NCBI GenBank assembly: GCA_014642895.1
Contig: BMJD01000005.1
Location: 1-64,000, forward strand
Direction of reading: 5' to 3'
Length of the DNA: 64,000 nucleotides
Origin: Lentibacillus populi
Lineage (GTDB): Bacteria; Bacillota; Bacilli; Bacillales; Amphibacillaceae
Shown here: positions 38,070 through 46,770 of the stretch, in pieces
Position numbering within the stretch: the stretch's first letter is position 1
How the letters are laid out: the number at the start of each line of letters is the position of its first letter
Position numbers and translations under genes: made by a program
Notes under the pieces: model-generated
Seen by the model: only the letters and a program-made list of their open reading frames with translations
Told to the model about the DNA's origin: nothing
The model's database searches: none

Positions 38070-40175
38070 TTATGCTGTTTTCGAATGTTCCTCGGCAAAT
38101 ACGGATAAGGCCAGAATTTCCGCAACGTCCATTGTGCCGATATCGTCTTCCACTTCTTTCGCTTTTGTACCGTCACTCAGCATTGTTAGACAATATGGGC
38201 AGGCGCTGGAAATCATGGATGGCTGAACAGCGATTGCCTGTTCTGTTCGGGCGACATTGATCCGGTTACCGGTCGTTTCTTCACTCCACATTAATCCGCC
38301 GCCAGCTCCACAGCACATCGCATTTTCCCGGCTGCGCTCCATTTCAACAAGTTCAAGTCCTGGTATCGACTGGAGAATTTCCCTTGGCGGATCATACACA
38401 CCATTGTAGCGTCCTAAATAACAGGAATCATGATACGTAAGTCTTTCGTTGATTTCCCGCTGCGGTTTTAGTTTTCCATTCATCACCAAATCAAACAATA
38501 ATTGCGTATGATGATAAACTTCCGCTTCAAATCCAAAGTCAGGATATTCATTTTTGAAAATATTGTACGCGTGTGGGTCGATCGTAACGATCTTGTTCAC
38601 GTCATGTTTTTCAAATTCTTTAATGTTTTTCTCAGCAATTTCCTGGAATAAAAATTCATTGCCGATTCGGCGGGCTGTATCGCCTGAATTTGCTTCTTTG
38701 TTGCCTAGTATCGCGAAACGGATCCCTGCTTTATTCATCAGTTTGGCAAATGCAATAGCAATTTTTTGACTGCGGTTATCATAGGCACCCATTGAGCTTA
38801 CCCAGAATAAATAGTCAAATTCTTTATCTTCCTTTTTCAATTCCTTAACAGTCGGAATAGACACAGACTCATCTAATTCGCGCCATTTAATCCGGTCTTT
38901 TTTCGACAAGCCCCATGGATTACCTTGACGCTCGATGTTCATCACAGCACGTTGGGCATCTGGATCCATTTTCCCCTCTGTCATGACCAGATAACGGCGA
39001 AGGTCAATAATTTTATCAACATGCTCGTTCATCACGGGGCACGCATCTTCACAATTCCGGCAAGTTGTACATGCAGAAAGCTCTTCAATAGTGATAACAT
39101 CACCGATCAGGCTGACATCTTCCACACTTGCAGCTGCCTCGGATTTTGCAATTTGGTTGCCTTTGGTATTGGCAAATGCATACGCCGGAACCCATGGCGT
39201 TTTCCCAGTAATCGCTGCCCCTTTCTCGGTTAAATGGTCACGCATTTTGATCATCAAATCCATTGGCGACAGCATTTTACCCGTTCCTGCTGCCGGGCAT
39301 ACATCCGTACAGCGGCCACATTCCACACAGGCGTAAAAATCAATCAGCTGATACTGTTCAAAATCCTCTACCTTCCCGACGCCAAAGGAAATCTCCTCTT
39401 CACTTTCTTCGGCATCCTCATCTATGTCAAAATCCAGTTTATTCAATTTTCCAGTTACCCGTTTACTTAAAAATACGTTGATCGGCGCTGCAATCAAGTG
39501 TGCATGCTTTGATTGCGGCACATATACTAAAAATGTAAGAATGGTAATGGCATGAACCCACCAGGCAATATAGAACACTACTGCTGCTGCGGTCGGGGAC
39601 ATCCAGCCAAAGCCTAGTCCGATCAAACTGGCAACCGGTTCAGTCCAGGTTGCGTCATGGCCGTGCCAGATTTGGGCCATCCCGTTTCCAACCAATACGG
39701 ATAGCATTAACGTTCCAATAAAAATCAGTACTAGTCCTGCTTTAAATCCACGTTTCAACCTTACAATTTTTTCCACATAGCGGCGGTGAAAGCCAATAGC
39801 AACTGCAACGAGAATCATTAAAGTGACAAGCTCCTGGAAAAACGTAAACCCAGGATAAAATACCCCAAATGGTAAATGCCTTTCGGGTGCCAGACCTTTC
39901 ACAAACATATCGATGGCACCAAATTGAACAAGGATAAATCCATAGAACATCATGACATGCATGATACCGGATTTTTTATCCTTTAACAGTTTTGATTGCC
40001 CAAAAACAATTTTGCCAATCCTCCGCAAGCGCTCCTTCACTTCACCATCAAACGTTGATTTTTTACCCAGTTTGATATAGGCTGTCCGTGTTGCTACGAC
40101 TCTACCAAATAAATATAGTCCATACATAACAATAGCTGTAAATAGAATCGCATTGATCAACAAAAACGTATCCAT
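38070..40175 (-). CDS. fadF: FadF-type membrane iron-sulfur oxidoreductase
   Basis: A 701-residue protein. About five membrane helices occupy residues 5-240, with His residues that could bind haem. Two 4Fe-4S clusters follow (CVECGRCTDVCP near 283 and CTTCRNCEDACP near 368), then two CCG domains (HDSCYLGRYNG and AMCCGAGGG, and SSACPYC near the end). This is the YwjF/FadF family, related to heterodisulfide reductase and thought to pass electrons from acyl-CoA dehydrogenation via ETF to menaquinone. Neighbours and the palindrome in its promoter region support a role in fatty acid degradation. Confidence 0.92.
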   Translation of the reverse strand: MDTFLLINAILFTAIVMYGLYLFGRVVATRTAYIKLGKKSTFDGEVKERLRRIGKIVFGQSKLLKDKKSGIMHVMMFYGFILVQFGAIDMFVKGLAPERHLPFGVFYPGFTFFQELVTLMILVAVAIGFHRRYVEKIVRLKRGFKAGLVLIFIGTLMLSVLVGNGMAQIWHGHDATWTEPVASLIGLGFGWMSPTAAAVVFYIAWWVHAITILTFLVYVPQSKHAHLIAAPINVFLSKRVTGKLNKLDFDIDEDAEESEEEISFGVGKVEDFEQYQLIDFYACVECGRCTDVCPAAGTGKMLSPMDLMIKMRDHLTEKGAAITGKTPWVPAYAFANTKGNQIAKSEAAASVEDVSLIGDVITIEELSACTTCRNCEDACPVMNEHVDKIIDLRRYLVMTEGKMDPDAQRAVMNIERQGNPWGLSKKDRIKWRELDESVSIPTVKELKKEDKEFDYLFWVSSMGAYDNRSQKIAIAFAKLMNKAGIRFAILGNKEANSGDTARRIGNEFLFQEIAEKNIKEFEKHDVNKIVTIDPHAYNIFKNEYPDFGFEAEVYHHTQLLFDLVMNGKLKPQREINERLTYHDSCYLGRYNGVYDPPREILQSIPGLELVEMERSRENAMCCGAGGGLMWSEETTGNRINVARTEQAIAVQPSMISSACPYCLTMLSDGTKAKEVEDDIGTMDVAEILALSVFAEEHSKTA

Positions 40176-40202
40176 ATCCTATCCGCTCCCCCTTTGTCTT
40201 AT

Positions 40203-40272
40203 TTAAAGAAAGTATAAAATTCAGGCTCTAGTTTGTTATTGAATGGATAAGCCACGTCCAGCTCTGGTGCCT
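40203..40272. repeat. modular intergenic repeat, diverged copy 4
   Basis: TTAAAGAAAGTATAAAATTC, then AAGCCACGTCCAGCTC and GGTGCCTCTAC correspond to the start and middle of copies 1-3, with more substitutions and a missing TTTGTTC end. Confidence 0.6.
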
Positions 40273-40363
40273 CTACTATAACCAAAATGATAGCGATTGC
40301 ATTTTCCGAAAAATTCCTAAGTCAGAGCATAACTTTAAAAGATTATAATACTACTTTAAATGA

Positions 40364-40377
40364 TGAATGATCATTCA
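40364..40377. promoter_or_regulatory. candidate FadR-like operator upstream of fadF
   Basis: TGAATGATCATTCA is a perfect 14-base palindrome, 189 bases before fadF. On the minus strand a TTGACT -35-like element overlaps it (TTGACTGAATGATC). The half-sites equal those of the B. subtilis FadR operator, though the spacer is shorter, so the binding protein is uncertain. Confidence 0.6.
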
Positions 40378-40437
40378 GTCAACATATTTATATATATATG
40401 TGATAATTGTCATTTTTATTATAGTAAGGGAGTAGCA

Positions 40438-40515
40438 ATGAAACAAAAGCACAAACGCCCCTTCAATACGGAAAAAACTTCCGTTGCCGAGAACATATCT
40501 TTAAACAAAAAATAA
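40438..40515 (+). CDS. 25-residue small protein
   Basis: An ATG behind AAGGGAGTAGCA opens a 25-codon frame: MKQKHKRPFNTEKTSVAENI and then SLNKK. It is basic and hydrophilic. It has a good ribosome site, and an AT-rich stretch upstream could hold a promoter. It lies between the convergent argS end and the divergent fadF promoter region. I do not recognise it. Small spore proteins of this size are common in Bacillaceae, so conservation would be the test. Confidence 0.4.
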   Translation: MKQKHKRPFNTEKTSVAENISLNKK

Positions 40516-40516
40516 A

Positions 40517-40543
40517 TCTCCTCATCTACACTGGATGAGGAGA
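40517..40543 (-). terminator. terminator of argS
   Basis: TCTCCTCATC and GATGAGGAGA form a perfect 10-bp stem with a 7-base loop, just beyond the argS stop, followed on the minus strand by TTTATTTTTTG. Confidence 0.9.
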
Positions 40544-40548
40544 CTAAG

Positions 40549-42216
40549 TTACATTTTTTCAGGAGCCTTTACACCGATCAGGCTCAGGCCATTGGCAATC
40601 GTAATTCGAACGGCCTTCATTAAGGCAATCCGCGCTTTTGTTCGTTCCGGATTTTCGGCATCCAGCACTTTTTCAGCATTGTAAAAGCTATGCAGCAATG
40701 AAGCCAGTTCAAAAATGTATTGCGTCACCTTATGTGGTGTTTCCTTTTCCGCTGCATCAGCAATGGTTTGCGGGAATTCTCCTAATTTTTTCAATAAGTC
40801 AAGTTCCTTTTCCGCTGTTAACAAGCTTGCATCATAATGCTCGTCAATCAAGTCTCTATCTTCCGCTTGCTTCAGCATGGTACAAATCCTTGCATGGGCA
40901 TACTGTACGTAATAAACAGGATTATCATTTGACTGGGAACGTGCCAGACTTAAATCAAAATCAAGCTGGGAATCATTGGAACGCATCACGAAGAAATAGC
41001 GAACCGCATCAACACCAACTTCATCCATCAATTCACGCAATGCAACGGCGTTTCCTGTCCGTTTGCTCATCCGAATTTTTTCACCGTTTTCAAACAGGTT
41101 GACCATTTGTATAATCTTTACAGCAAACTTTTCTTTTTCATAACCTAAAGCCTGAATCGCCGCCCGCATCCGCGGAATATACCCGTGATGGTCTGCGCCC
41201 CAGACGTTAATTATTTTATCAAAGCCTCGTTCCAGCTTATTTTGATGGTAGGCAATATCCGGTGTCAGATACGTATAACCCCCGTCCTGTTTGATTAAAA
41301 CACGATCCTTATCATCGCCAAATTCAGTGGAGCGGAACCATGTCGCCCCATCTTTTTCGTAAATATAACCACCTTGCTTAAGCGTGTTTAACGCATCGGT
41401 AATTTTATTATCTTTATATAAAGAGCGTTCGGAAAACCAATTATCGAAATGTACGCCGAAATCGGTCAAATCCTTTTTTAGTTTACCCATTTCATATTCC
41501 AGGCCATATTCTTTAAAAAAGGCAAGCCGTTCATCCCGATCTGCGTTGACCCACTTATTTCCGTATTTTTTTGCAAGTTCTTCGCCAATTCCAACAATAT
41601 CTTTGCCGCGATAACTGTCCTCAGGCATTTCAGCATCGATATTTAACGCTTGCAAATAACGGGTTTCAACGGATAATGCCAGGTTGTCGATTTGCTTGCC
41701 AGCATCATTCATGTAGTATTCACGCTGGACTTTATAGCCAGCTGTATCCAGCACATTGCAAAGTACGTCACCAAATGCAGCCCCTCGCGCATGGCCAAGA
41801 TGCAAATCACCAGTCGGATTAACCGAGACAAATTCAACTTGGATTTTTTCCCCTCGACCAGCATTGGACCTGCCGTATGCATGATCCGCTTGTAAAATGG
41901 TCGGAATCAGCTCACCCAAAAGATCATTTTTCGTGAAAAAATTGATAAAGCCAGGACCAGCAATTTCGACTTTTTCAATTGCTGCCTTTGTCTGATCCAG
42001 ATTTGCCACGATATCTTCGGCGATTTGCCGTGGTGCCTTTTTGGCAATCCGGGCAAGCTGCATCGCAATGTTTGAAGCAAAATCTCCGTGTGCCTTGTCT
42101 TTCGGCTTCTCCAGAATAATATCCGGCAATTCAGCTTCTGCAGCAAGATTCGCTTTAATTACCGCTTTGGCAATTTCTTGTTTCAATGTTTCTTCCGTTT
42201 GTGCTAATACGTTCAT
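40549..42216 (-). CDS. argS: arginyl-tRNA synthetase
   Basis: A 555-residue class I synthetase that charges tRNA-Arg. The N-terminal additional domain is residues 1-110, the HIGH motif appears as HLGH in [15 protein letters not shown] near 138, and the KMSKS equivalent is [11 protein letters not shown] helical anticodon-binding domain closes the protein ([11 protein letters not shown] end). A strong GAGGAGGAGTAAACGAA site precedes the ATG. It starts 5 bases after the ywiB stop, so the two form an operon. No T-box leader was seen upstream. Confidence 0.97.
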   Translation of the reverse strand: MNVLAQTEETLKQEIAKAVIKANLAAEAELPDIILEKPKDKAHGDFASNIAMQLARIAKKAPRQIAEDIVANLDQTKAAIEKVEIAGPGFINFFTKNDLLGELIPTILQADHAYGRSNAGRGEKIQVEFVSVNPTGDLHLGHARGAAFGDVLCNVLDTAGYKVQREYYMNDAGKQIDNLALSVETRYLQALNIDAEMPEDSYRGKDIVGIGEELAKKYGNKWVNADRDERLAFFKEYGLEYEMGKLKKDLTDFGVHFDNWFSERSLYKDNKITDALNTLKQGGYIYEKDGATWFRSTEFGDDKDRVLIKQDGGYTYLTPDIAYHQNKLERGFDKIINVWGADHHGYIPRMRAAIQALGYEKEKFAVKIIQMVNLFENGEKIRMSKRTGNAVALRELMDEVGVDAVRYFFVMRSNDSQLDFDLSLARSQSNDNPVYYVQYAHARICTMLKQAEDRDLIDEHYDASLLTAEKELDLLKKLGEFPQTIADAAEKETPHKVTQYIFELASLLHSFYNAEKVLDAENPERTKARIALMKAVRITIANGLSLIGVKAPEKM

Positions 42217-42221
42217 TTCGT

Positions 42222-42659
42222 TTACTCCTCCTCTTTCAACGTCAGTGTTAATTGATGCTTGCGTGCTATTTGTTGTCCATTTAGTCTGACATGATAATCG
42301 ATTGCCAGTTTCCCTTGGCTGGTGGTGCTTAACGGCTGATAATTTATCCGGTCCGTGAATGTTTCCATATGTATCGTACCATGTGCATGATGAAATAGAT
42401 TTTCCGATGGTTGCTTTAGCCGCAATTGCTGGTGCATCTGTACTGGTCCCGTTCGTTTAATGCTGACCTTTTCCGGCTGAATAGTCAGCAGGTTTTTGAT
42501 TATATCGTTATCCTCGGTATGTTCATTATATGTCAGTACATCCATCTGGCCCTTTTTATATAAAACTCCGGTTGCTTCTGCTTTCGTTTCTTCCAGTTGA
42601 CCATTATCCTCAATCGTCATGCAAAATTCGACGGCAACCCGGGTTTGCTCTATTTCCAT
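42222..42659 (-). CDS. ywiB: YwiB-like beta-barrel protein (DUF1934)
   Basis: A 145-residue protein, mostly beta strands, [20 protein letters not shown] onward, containing [14 protein letters not shown] and ending [11 protein letters not shown]. It matches the YwiB/DUF1934 calycin-like family, which sits next to argS throughout Bacillales. The function is unknown. It is cytosolic, with no signal or membrane helix. It is the first gene of the ywiB-argS operon. Confidence 0.88.
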   Translation of the reverse strand: MEIEQTRVAVEFCMTIEDNGQLEETKAEATGVLYKKGQMDVLTYNEHTEDNDIIKNLLTIQPEKVSIKRTGPVQMHQQLRLKQPSENLFHHAHGTIHMETFTDRINYQPLSTTSQGKLAIDYHVRLNGQQIARKHQLTLTLKEEE

Positions 42660-42756
42660 AAAATCGCTCCTGCTTGATTAATCGGATATTTACCTATTAT
42701 AGCGATAAATGGGGGAGTAATTCAATATTAAGCTGATTTTTGGTGGTGTTCTTGTT

Positions 42757-42920
42757 GATCATCGGACTTTTCCATTTTGATTAGCGTCTTTTCGCGTTTG
42801 ATCGGCGGTTTCGAACGTTTGTTCAGCGACTTTTGCGTTTGATCAGCGGTTTTTCGCGTTTGTTCAGCGATTTCGAACGTTTGTTCAGCATTTCCCCTGA
42901 ATCATCGAATTCTACGTTTA
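42757..42920. repeat. array of degenerate 21-nt repeats, array 1
   Basis: About eight units of 20-22 bases follow one another with no spacers. Consensus: G(A/T)TCAGCGgtTTtCGaaCGTTT. Clear units start at 42779, 42800, 42821, 42841, 42862 and 42883; those at 42757 and 42899 are degraded. It fills the gap between divergent ywiB and the PBP gene. A TATAAT at 42932-42937 follows, possibly the PBP promoter. Confidence 0.85.
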
Positions 42921-43115
42921 GATTAAGTCCGTATAATTGTGTAATAATCTAAGAAATCGCCTCCATCAACCAAAAAGCGCGACATATCGACTGGAATCGC
43001 ACATTATCAACGAAAAAGTGTGGGATACGTGCCATTTTTTTCTTAAGTGGTGTTTATTTCCGTTTTCCTTTTCCCATAATGATTGATGAATGCACACACG
43101 AAAATTGGAGCTAAA

Positions 43116-45164
43116 ATGATGAGCTGGATAAAGAAACATTTTTTTAGAAAACTGACGATCGGTATTATCCTGTCAGCTATTATCTTTATAGCGGGTGTTT
43201 ATTTGGTCAGCTTTCTACTCGGACCACCGAAGCTGTCAACAGAACAAAATACCATTTACTATAGCCAGGACGGCCAGGTGGTTGGCGAAGAGAGCGGGAA
43301 CGGAAGCCGCTACTGGGTAGACTTAGACGACATATCACCACAACTGGTTAAGGCTATACTGCTTGCCGAAGACCAGCATTTCTATGACCATAATGGATTT
43401 GATATTCCGCGCATTGCCGGCGCTCTTTGGACGGATCTGAAAACGATGTCGCTAAAAGAAGGCGCCAGTACACTAACACAGCAATATGCCCGAAATTTAT
43501 ATTTGTCCTTTGAAAAAACTTGGACAAGAAAATTACAAGAAGCCTTTTACACGATCCGCCTGGAAATGTTTTATTCAAAAGATGAGATTTTGGAAGGCTA
43601 TTTAAATACGATTTATTATGGGCATGGTGCATATGGCGTGGAAGCGGCAAGCCGGTATTTTTTCGATAAATCGGCAAATGAACTGTCACTTGCAGAAGCT
43701 GCGATGCTGGCTGCAATTCCAAAAGGACCCGCCTATTATTCGCCATTCAACAACATGGAGAATGCAAAAGAACGGCAAAAATGGATATTAGGATTATTGC
43801 GCGATAAAAAGGTAATCGATAACGAATCTTTCTTACTGGCAACAAAGGAAAAACTTGCTTTTGCTGAAACAGTCGAGGAGAAACAAGACAAGCTTGCCCC
43901 ATATTTTCTTGATACTGTTTTACAGGAGGCTGCGGGGATTTTAGATCTTGACAAAGAAAAAGTACGTGCCGGCGGCTATCAAATTCATACAACGTTAGAC
44001 ATCAATCAGCAAAAACAACTGGAACAGGAAGTTAATGATGTTTTTCAGGAAAGGAGTAAAATCCAGGCAGGAGCAATTGTAATGGATCCGGATACAGGCG
44101 GGATTCACGCACTTATTGGCGGCCGTGATTACCAGAATAGCACATTCAATCGGGCTATCCAGGCAAAACGGATGCCGGGATCTGCCTTTAAGCCGTTTTT
44201 ATATTATGCAGCACTCGGAAACGGCTATACTCCAACAACCATGCTCATGAGCAAGCCAACCACTTTTGAACTGGAGGATGGGCAGGTTTACCAGCCTGGC
44301 AATTACAATGGGTATTACGCAAATGAACCAATTACGCTTGCACAGGCATTAGCATTGTCCGATAATGTTTACGCGGTAAAAACGAACCTGTTTTTAGGCG
44401 TGGAGAAATTGATTGATACGGCACAGCGATTCGGGATTGAAAGCAAATTGCCCAAGGTACCATCACTCGCATTGGGAACTGCTTCAATATCTGTCAATGA
44501 AATGGTGACGGGCTACGGAATCCTGGCTAACGGAGGTCACGACATTTCCAGCCATACCATTGAAAAAATTGTTGACCGCAAAGGAAAAACCGTTTATGAA
44601 CGTGACAATGCACAAGGTGAACAAATCCTCGATGCCCAGCGTACATTTATTTTAACGCAACTAATGACGGGAATGTTTGACCGTTCGTTAAATGGGTATA
44701 TGGCTGTGACTGGTTCGTCAATAGCAGATAAACTGACCCGTACTTATGCGGGCAAATCGGGAACAACGAATTCCGATAGCTGGATGATTGGCTACAGCCC
44801 TGATCTGGTAATGGGTATTTGGACAGGCTATGACGACAATCGCCCAATAGAAAAAGTTGCAGAAGGTTCCTATGCAAAAAATGTTTGGGCCGGATTTATG
44901 GAAGCGGCCCATAAACATATCCCGCCACATAAGTTTGACGTACCATCCGGGGTTGTCGCCGTGCCCATCGATCCGGAAACCGGCAAGCGAGCAACCCGTT
45001 ACTGCAAACACAGCCGTGTCATGTATTTTAAAAAAGGTACAGAACCGAAAGAATATTGTTCGTTGCATTTTCCAGATGAGGATGGAGCCGGTGAAAAAAA
45101 AGACAAGCAGAAGGATGCTGAGAAAAAAGGGGTTTTAAAGAAGTTATTTGATATGTTGTTTTAG
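43116..45164 (+). CDS. pbpG: class A penicillin-binding protein (PbpG-like)
   Basis: A 682-residue bifunctional enzyme that polymerises and cross-links peptidoglycan at the outer face of the membrane. A basic N-terminus and one membrane helix (about residues 10-35) are followed by a glycosyltransferase domain (EDQHFYDHNGFD with the catalytic Glu, GASTLTQQYARN) and a transpeptidase domain (nucleophile Ser in SAFK near 355, SDN near 413, KSGTT near 546). The tail is lysine-rich. The start was set at the first of two ATGs after TTGGAG; a TTG/ATG further upstream has no ribosome site. In B. subtilis the neighbour PbpG acts in spore wall synthesis. Confidence 0.93.
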   Translation: MMSWIKKHFFRKLTIGIILSAIIFIAGVYLVSFLLGPPKLSTEQNTIYYSQDGQVVGEESGNGSRYWVDLDDISPQLVKAILLAEDQHFYDHNGFDIPRIAGALWTDLKTMSLKEGASTLTQQYARNLYLSFEKTWTRKLQEAFYTIRLEMFYSKDEILEGYLNTIYYGHGAYGVEAASRYFFDKSANELSLAEAAMLAAIPKGPAYYSPFNNMENAKERQKWILGLLRDKKVIDNESFLLATKEKLAFAETVEEKQDKLAPYFLDTVLQEAAGILDLDKEKVRAGGYQIHTTLDINQQKQLEQEVNDVFQERSKIQAGAIVMDPDTGGIHALIGGRDYQNSTFNRAIQAKRMPGSAFKPFLYYAALGNGYTPTTMLMSKPTTFELEDGQVYQPGNYNGYYANEPITLAQALALSDNVYAVKTNLFLGVEKLIDTAQRFGIESKLPKVPSLALGTASISVNEMVTGYGILANGGHDISSHTIEKIVDRKGKTVYERDNAQGEQILDAQRTFILTQLMTGMFDRSLNGYMAVTGSSIADKLTRTYAGKSGTTNSDSWMIGYSPDLVMGIWTGYDDNRPIEKVAEGSYAKNVWAGFMEAAHKHIPPHKFDVPSGVVAVPIDPETGKRATRYCKHSRVMYFKKGTEPKEYCSLHFPDEDGAGEKKDKQKDAEKKGVLKKLFDMLF

Positions 45165-45315
45165 GCAGCGGGAGCCGGGAAGCGCTTGCGTAACCCTGTA
45201 ACGGTGTCTCCGGATCGGGGAAGGTGTCTTACCGGAAGACGAGTCGCTCCCGTTTGGAAGGCACTTTCTCCAGCTTTGATCCTGTTCTCTACCGTTTATC
45301 GTATCTTTACCACAA

Positions 45316-45371
45316 AATAAAGAAGCTGACTTCTGGCAGGTCCGTCCCGCTTTAAGGTCAGCTTCTTTATT
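45316..45371. terminator. bidirectional terminator, PBP gene and ywhD
   Basis: AATAAAGAAGCTGAC and GTCAGCTTCTTTATT form a perfect 15-bp stem between the convergent genes, with T-rich flanks on both strands. The stretch 45165-45315 holds only a GC-rich partial palindrome and no gene. Confidence 0.85.
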
Positions 45372-45473
45372 GTCCTAGTAATACATGTGTAAGCCCATGT
45401 ATACATATTTTACAAATTAATATCGCAAAGCACAAGAATTTCCGTAATTGTTCATGATTCGTTCACAAATTGT

Positions 45474-46001
45474 TCACGATTCCGGAAGTGCCTGCTTCAA
45501 CTCATCCGAGGAATTTTCCCACATTTCCCCGCCTTTAAAATCAACAAGGAAGTCTCTTAATAATCTTTTGGAATGTTCATCCATATGGGCAACTATTATT
45601 TTGCCTTTTAACGACTTTTCCATATGTGTCACATGCTCGGGCATTGATTTATAGGCACGTTTAATGGAACGGTCAACCCGGATTTCACTGCCGCACACCC
45701 CAGAAAAATATGGGCCGTTTTCGCCCTTTTCGACTGTTACCCAAACAATCCAATACAATTTCCCGTTCGGAACAGCATCCCTATCCGGTAAAAACTTGAC
45801 ACGGCGCTCCACCTCACTACGCGCATGCATGGCACCCATGTCGACAAATGCTCTGTCTTCATTCGGATCAACAATTACCGATGACATATTTTCAAGACTT
45901 ATTGATCCGGCACCATAACCTCTATCCCCATCAAGTGGATCATCTTTTATAATCGTGAATGGATTACTTTTCTTATTTTTGGAAGATTGATCTGAACTCA
46001 T
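45474..46001 (-). CDS. ywhD: YwhD family protein
   Basis: A 175-residue protein, MSSDQSSKNKKSNPFTIIKD onward, with GAGSISLENMSSV, NGKLYWIVWVTVE and RDFLVDFKGGEMW. It matches YwhD, a conserved Bacillales protein of unknown function next to ywgA and pbpG. The start is set by GAAGGAGGGTCCTTTAAAA; the 28 codons upstream are outside the family. No signal peptide or membrane helix is present. Confidence 0.88.
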   Translation of the reverse strand: MSSDQSSKNKKSNPFTIIKDDPLDGDRGYGAGSISLENMSSVIVDPNEDRAFVDMGAMHARSEVERRVKFLPDRDAVPNGKLYWIVWVTVEKGENGPYFSGVCGSEIRVDRSIKRAYKSMPEHVTHMEKSLKGKIIVAHMDEHSKRLLRDFLVDFKGGEMWENSSDELKQALPES

Positions 46002-46093
46002 TTTTAAAGGACCCTCCTTCATCATGTTGATTCCTATTGTAGCACAGGCGATTGCCCATTTCACATCTTCTGGGCTGTAGTTCACCTGCAGAT

Positions 46094-46257
46094 AGTGTCC
46101 GACTTCATACGTTTACTGGTCAAATCGTAACTACTGTCCGATTTCGTACATTTACTGTCCAGATTTTACAAATACTGTCCAACTTCATGCATTTACTAGC
46201 CAATTCCCATAAAATACTGTCCGAAATAAACGATTTACTGGCCAGGTACGCATATAG
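46094..46257. repeat. array of degenerate 21-nt repeats, array 2
   Basis: About eight units of 18-21 bases start at 46094, 46115, 46133, 46154, 46174, 46195, 46216 and 46237. Consensus: ACTGTCCgAtTTCgtaCaTTT. The core CGATTTCG-AC-TTT is shared with array 1. It fills the gap between ywhD and ywgA. A plus-strand frame through it has a seven-residue period but is not a convincing gene. Confidence 0.8.
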
Positions 46258-46263
46258 CCGCCT

Positions 46264-46770
46264 TTATGCCAACTGATTTTCTTGCAAAGAATCGATAAAC
46301 ATCCAAGCCTCTTTTAGTTCTTCATCCGTATAATTTTGTTTCGGCTTCACGACATGGACTTTTTCCGCGATCTCGTTTCTTGGTAAATCATCGAAATAAA
46401 GCATCGTTGAAACAAGCTCCAGAAACCGTGAACTTTTTGTGTTTAATCGTTCCACCATTAAGGTAAAATCCGGCATGTCCAGCGTGAATTGGTTCAAAAA
46501 CTCCCGGCCGTCTCCGGTAATTTGATAATGGTATTGATAATAATTGCTTTTTTCCTCCCTTTCCTCGGAAATAAATCCCAAATTGGTCAGTTCCTCGATT
46601 CTTAGCGAGAGTTCCTCCGAGTAAGGCCCGTAAAAATGAAATTGGTACTTTTCTGCAAACGGCACATTGTTTTTTTGTAAAATATAAATCATTTTCTGCA
46701 GTTTTTTTCGACCGGTAACTTCCTTCGCGATGGAAAAAAATTGCATCAGTTTTGCATGATTAGTTAACAT
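46264..46770 (-). CDS. ywgA: YwgA family protein
   Basis: A 168-residue helical protein starting MLTNHAKLMQFFSIAKEVTG, with RKKLQKMIYILQ and YGPYSEEL. It belongs to the YwgA family, with a winged-helix-like fold related to phage and toxin-antitoxin associated SocA-like proteins (Panacea-type), although a function is not established. The start follows GGGGGAGCGAAAAAAC and overlaps the end of ywfO by 11 bases, so the two are translationally coupled. The longer upstream frame is in ywfO sequence. Confidence 0.85.
   Translation of the reverse strand: MLTNHAKLMQFFSIAKEVTGRKKLQKMIYILQKNNVPFAEKYQFHFYGPYSEELSLRIEELTNLGFISEEREEKSNYYQYHYQITGDGREFLNQFTLDMPDFTLMVERLNTKSSRFLELVSTMLYFDDLPRNEIAEKVHVVKPKQNYTDEELKEAWMFIDSLQENQLA

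Noticed and set aside
40638..41102. 154-residue plus-strand protein
   Set aside because: It is antisense to argS in a long well-supported gene; composition is that of a shadow frame.
42217..42221. T-box leader for argS
   Set aside because: argS follows ywiB by five bases, and no specifier or antiterminator sequence is seen upstream of ywiB.
42757..42920. CRISPR array
   Set aside because: Units are only 21 bases, tandem and degenerate, with no unique spacers between repeats and no cas genes nearby.
46052..46276. Plus-strand protein with seven-residue repeats
   Set aside because: Its period is a by-product of the 21-nt DNA repeat; units of 18 and 20 bases break the phase and there is no good ribosome site.
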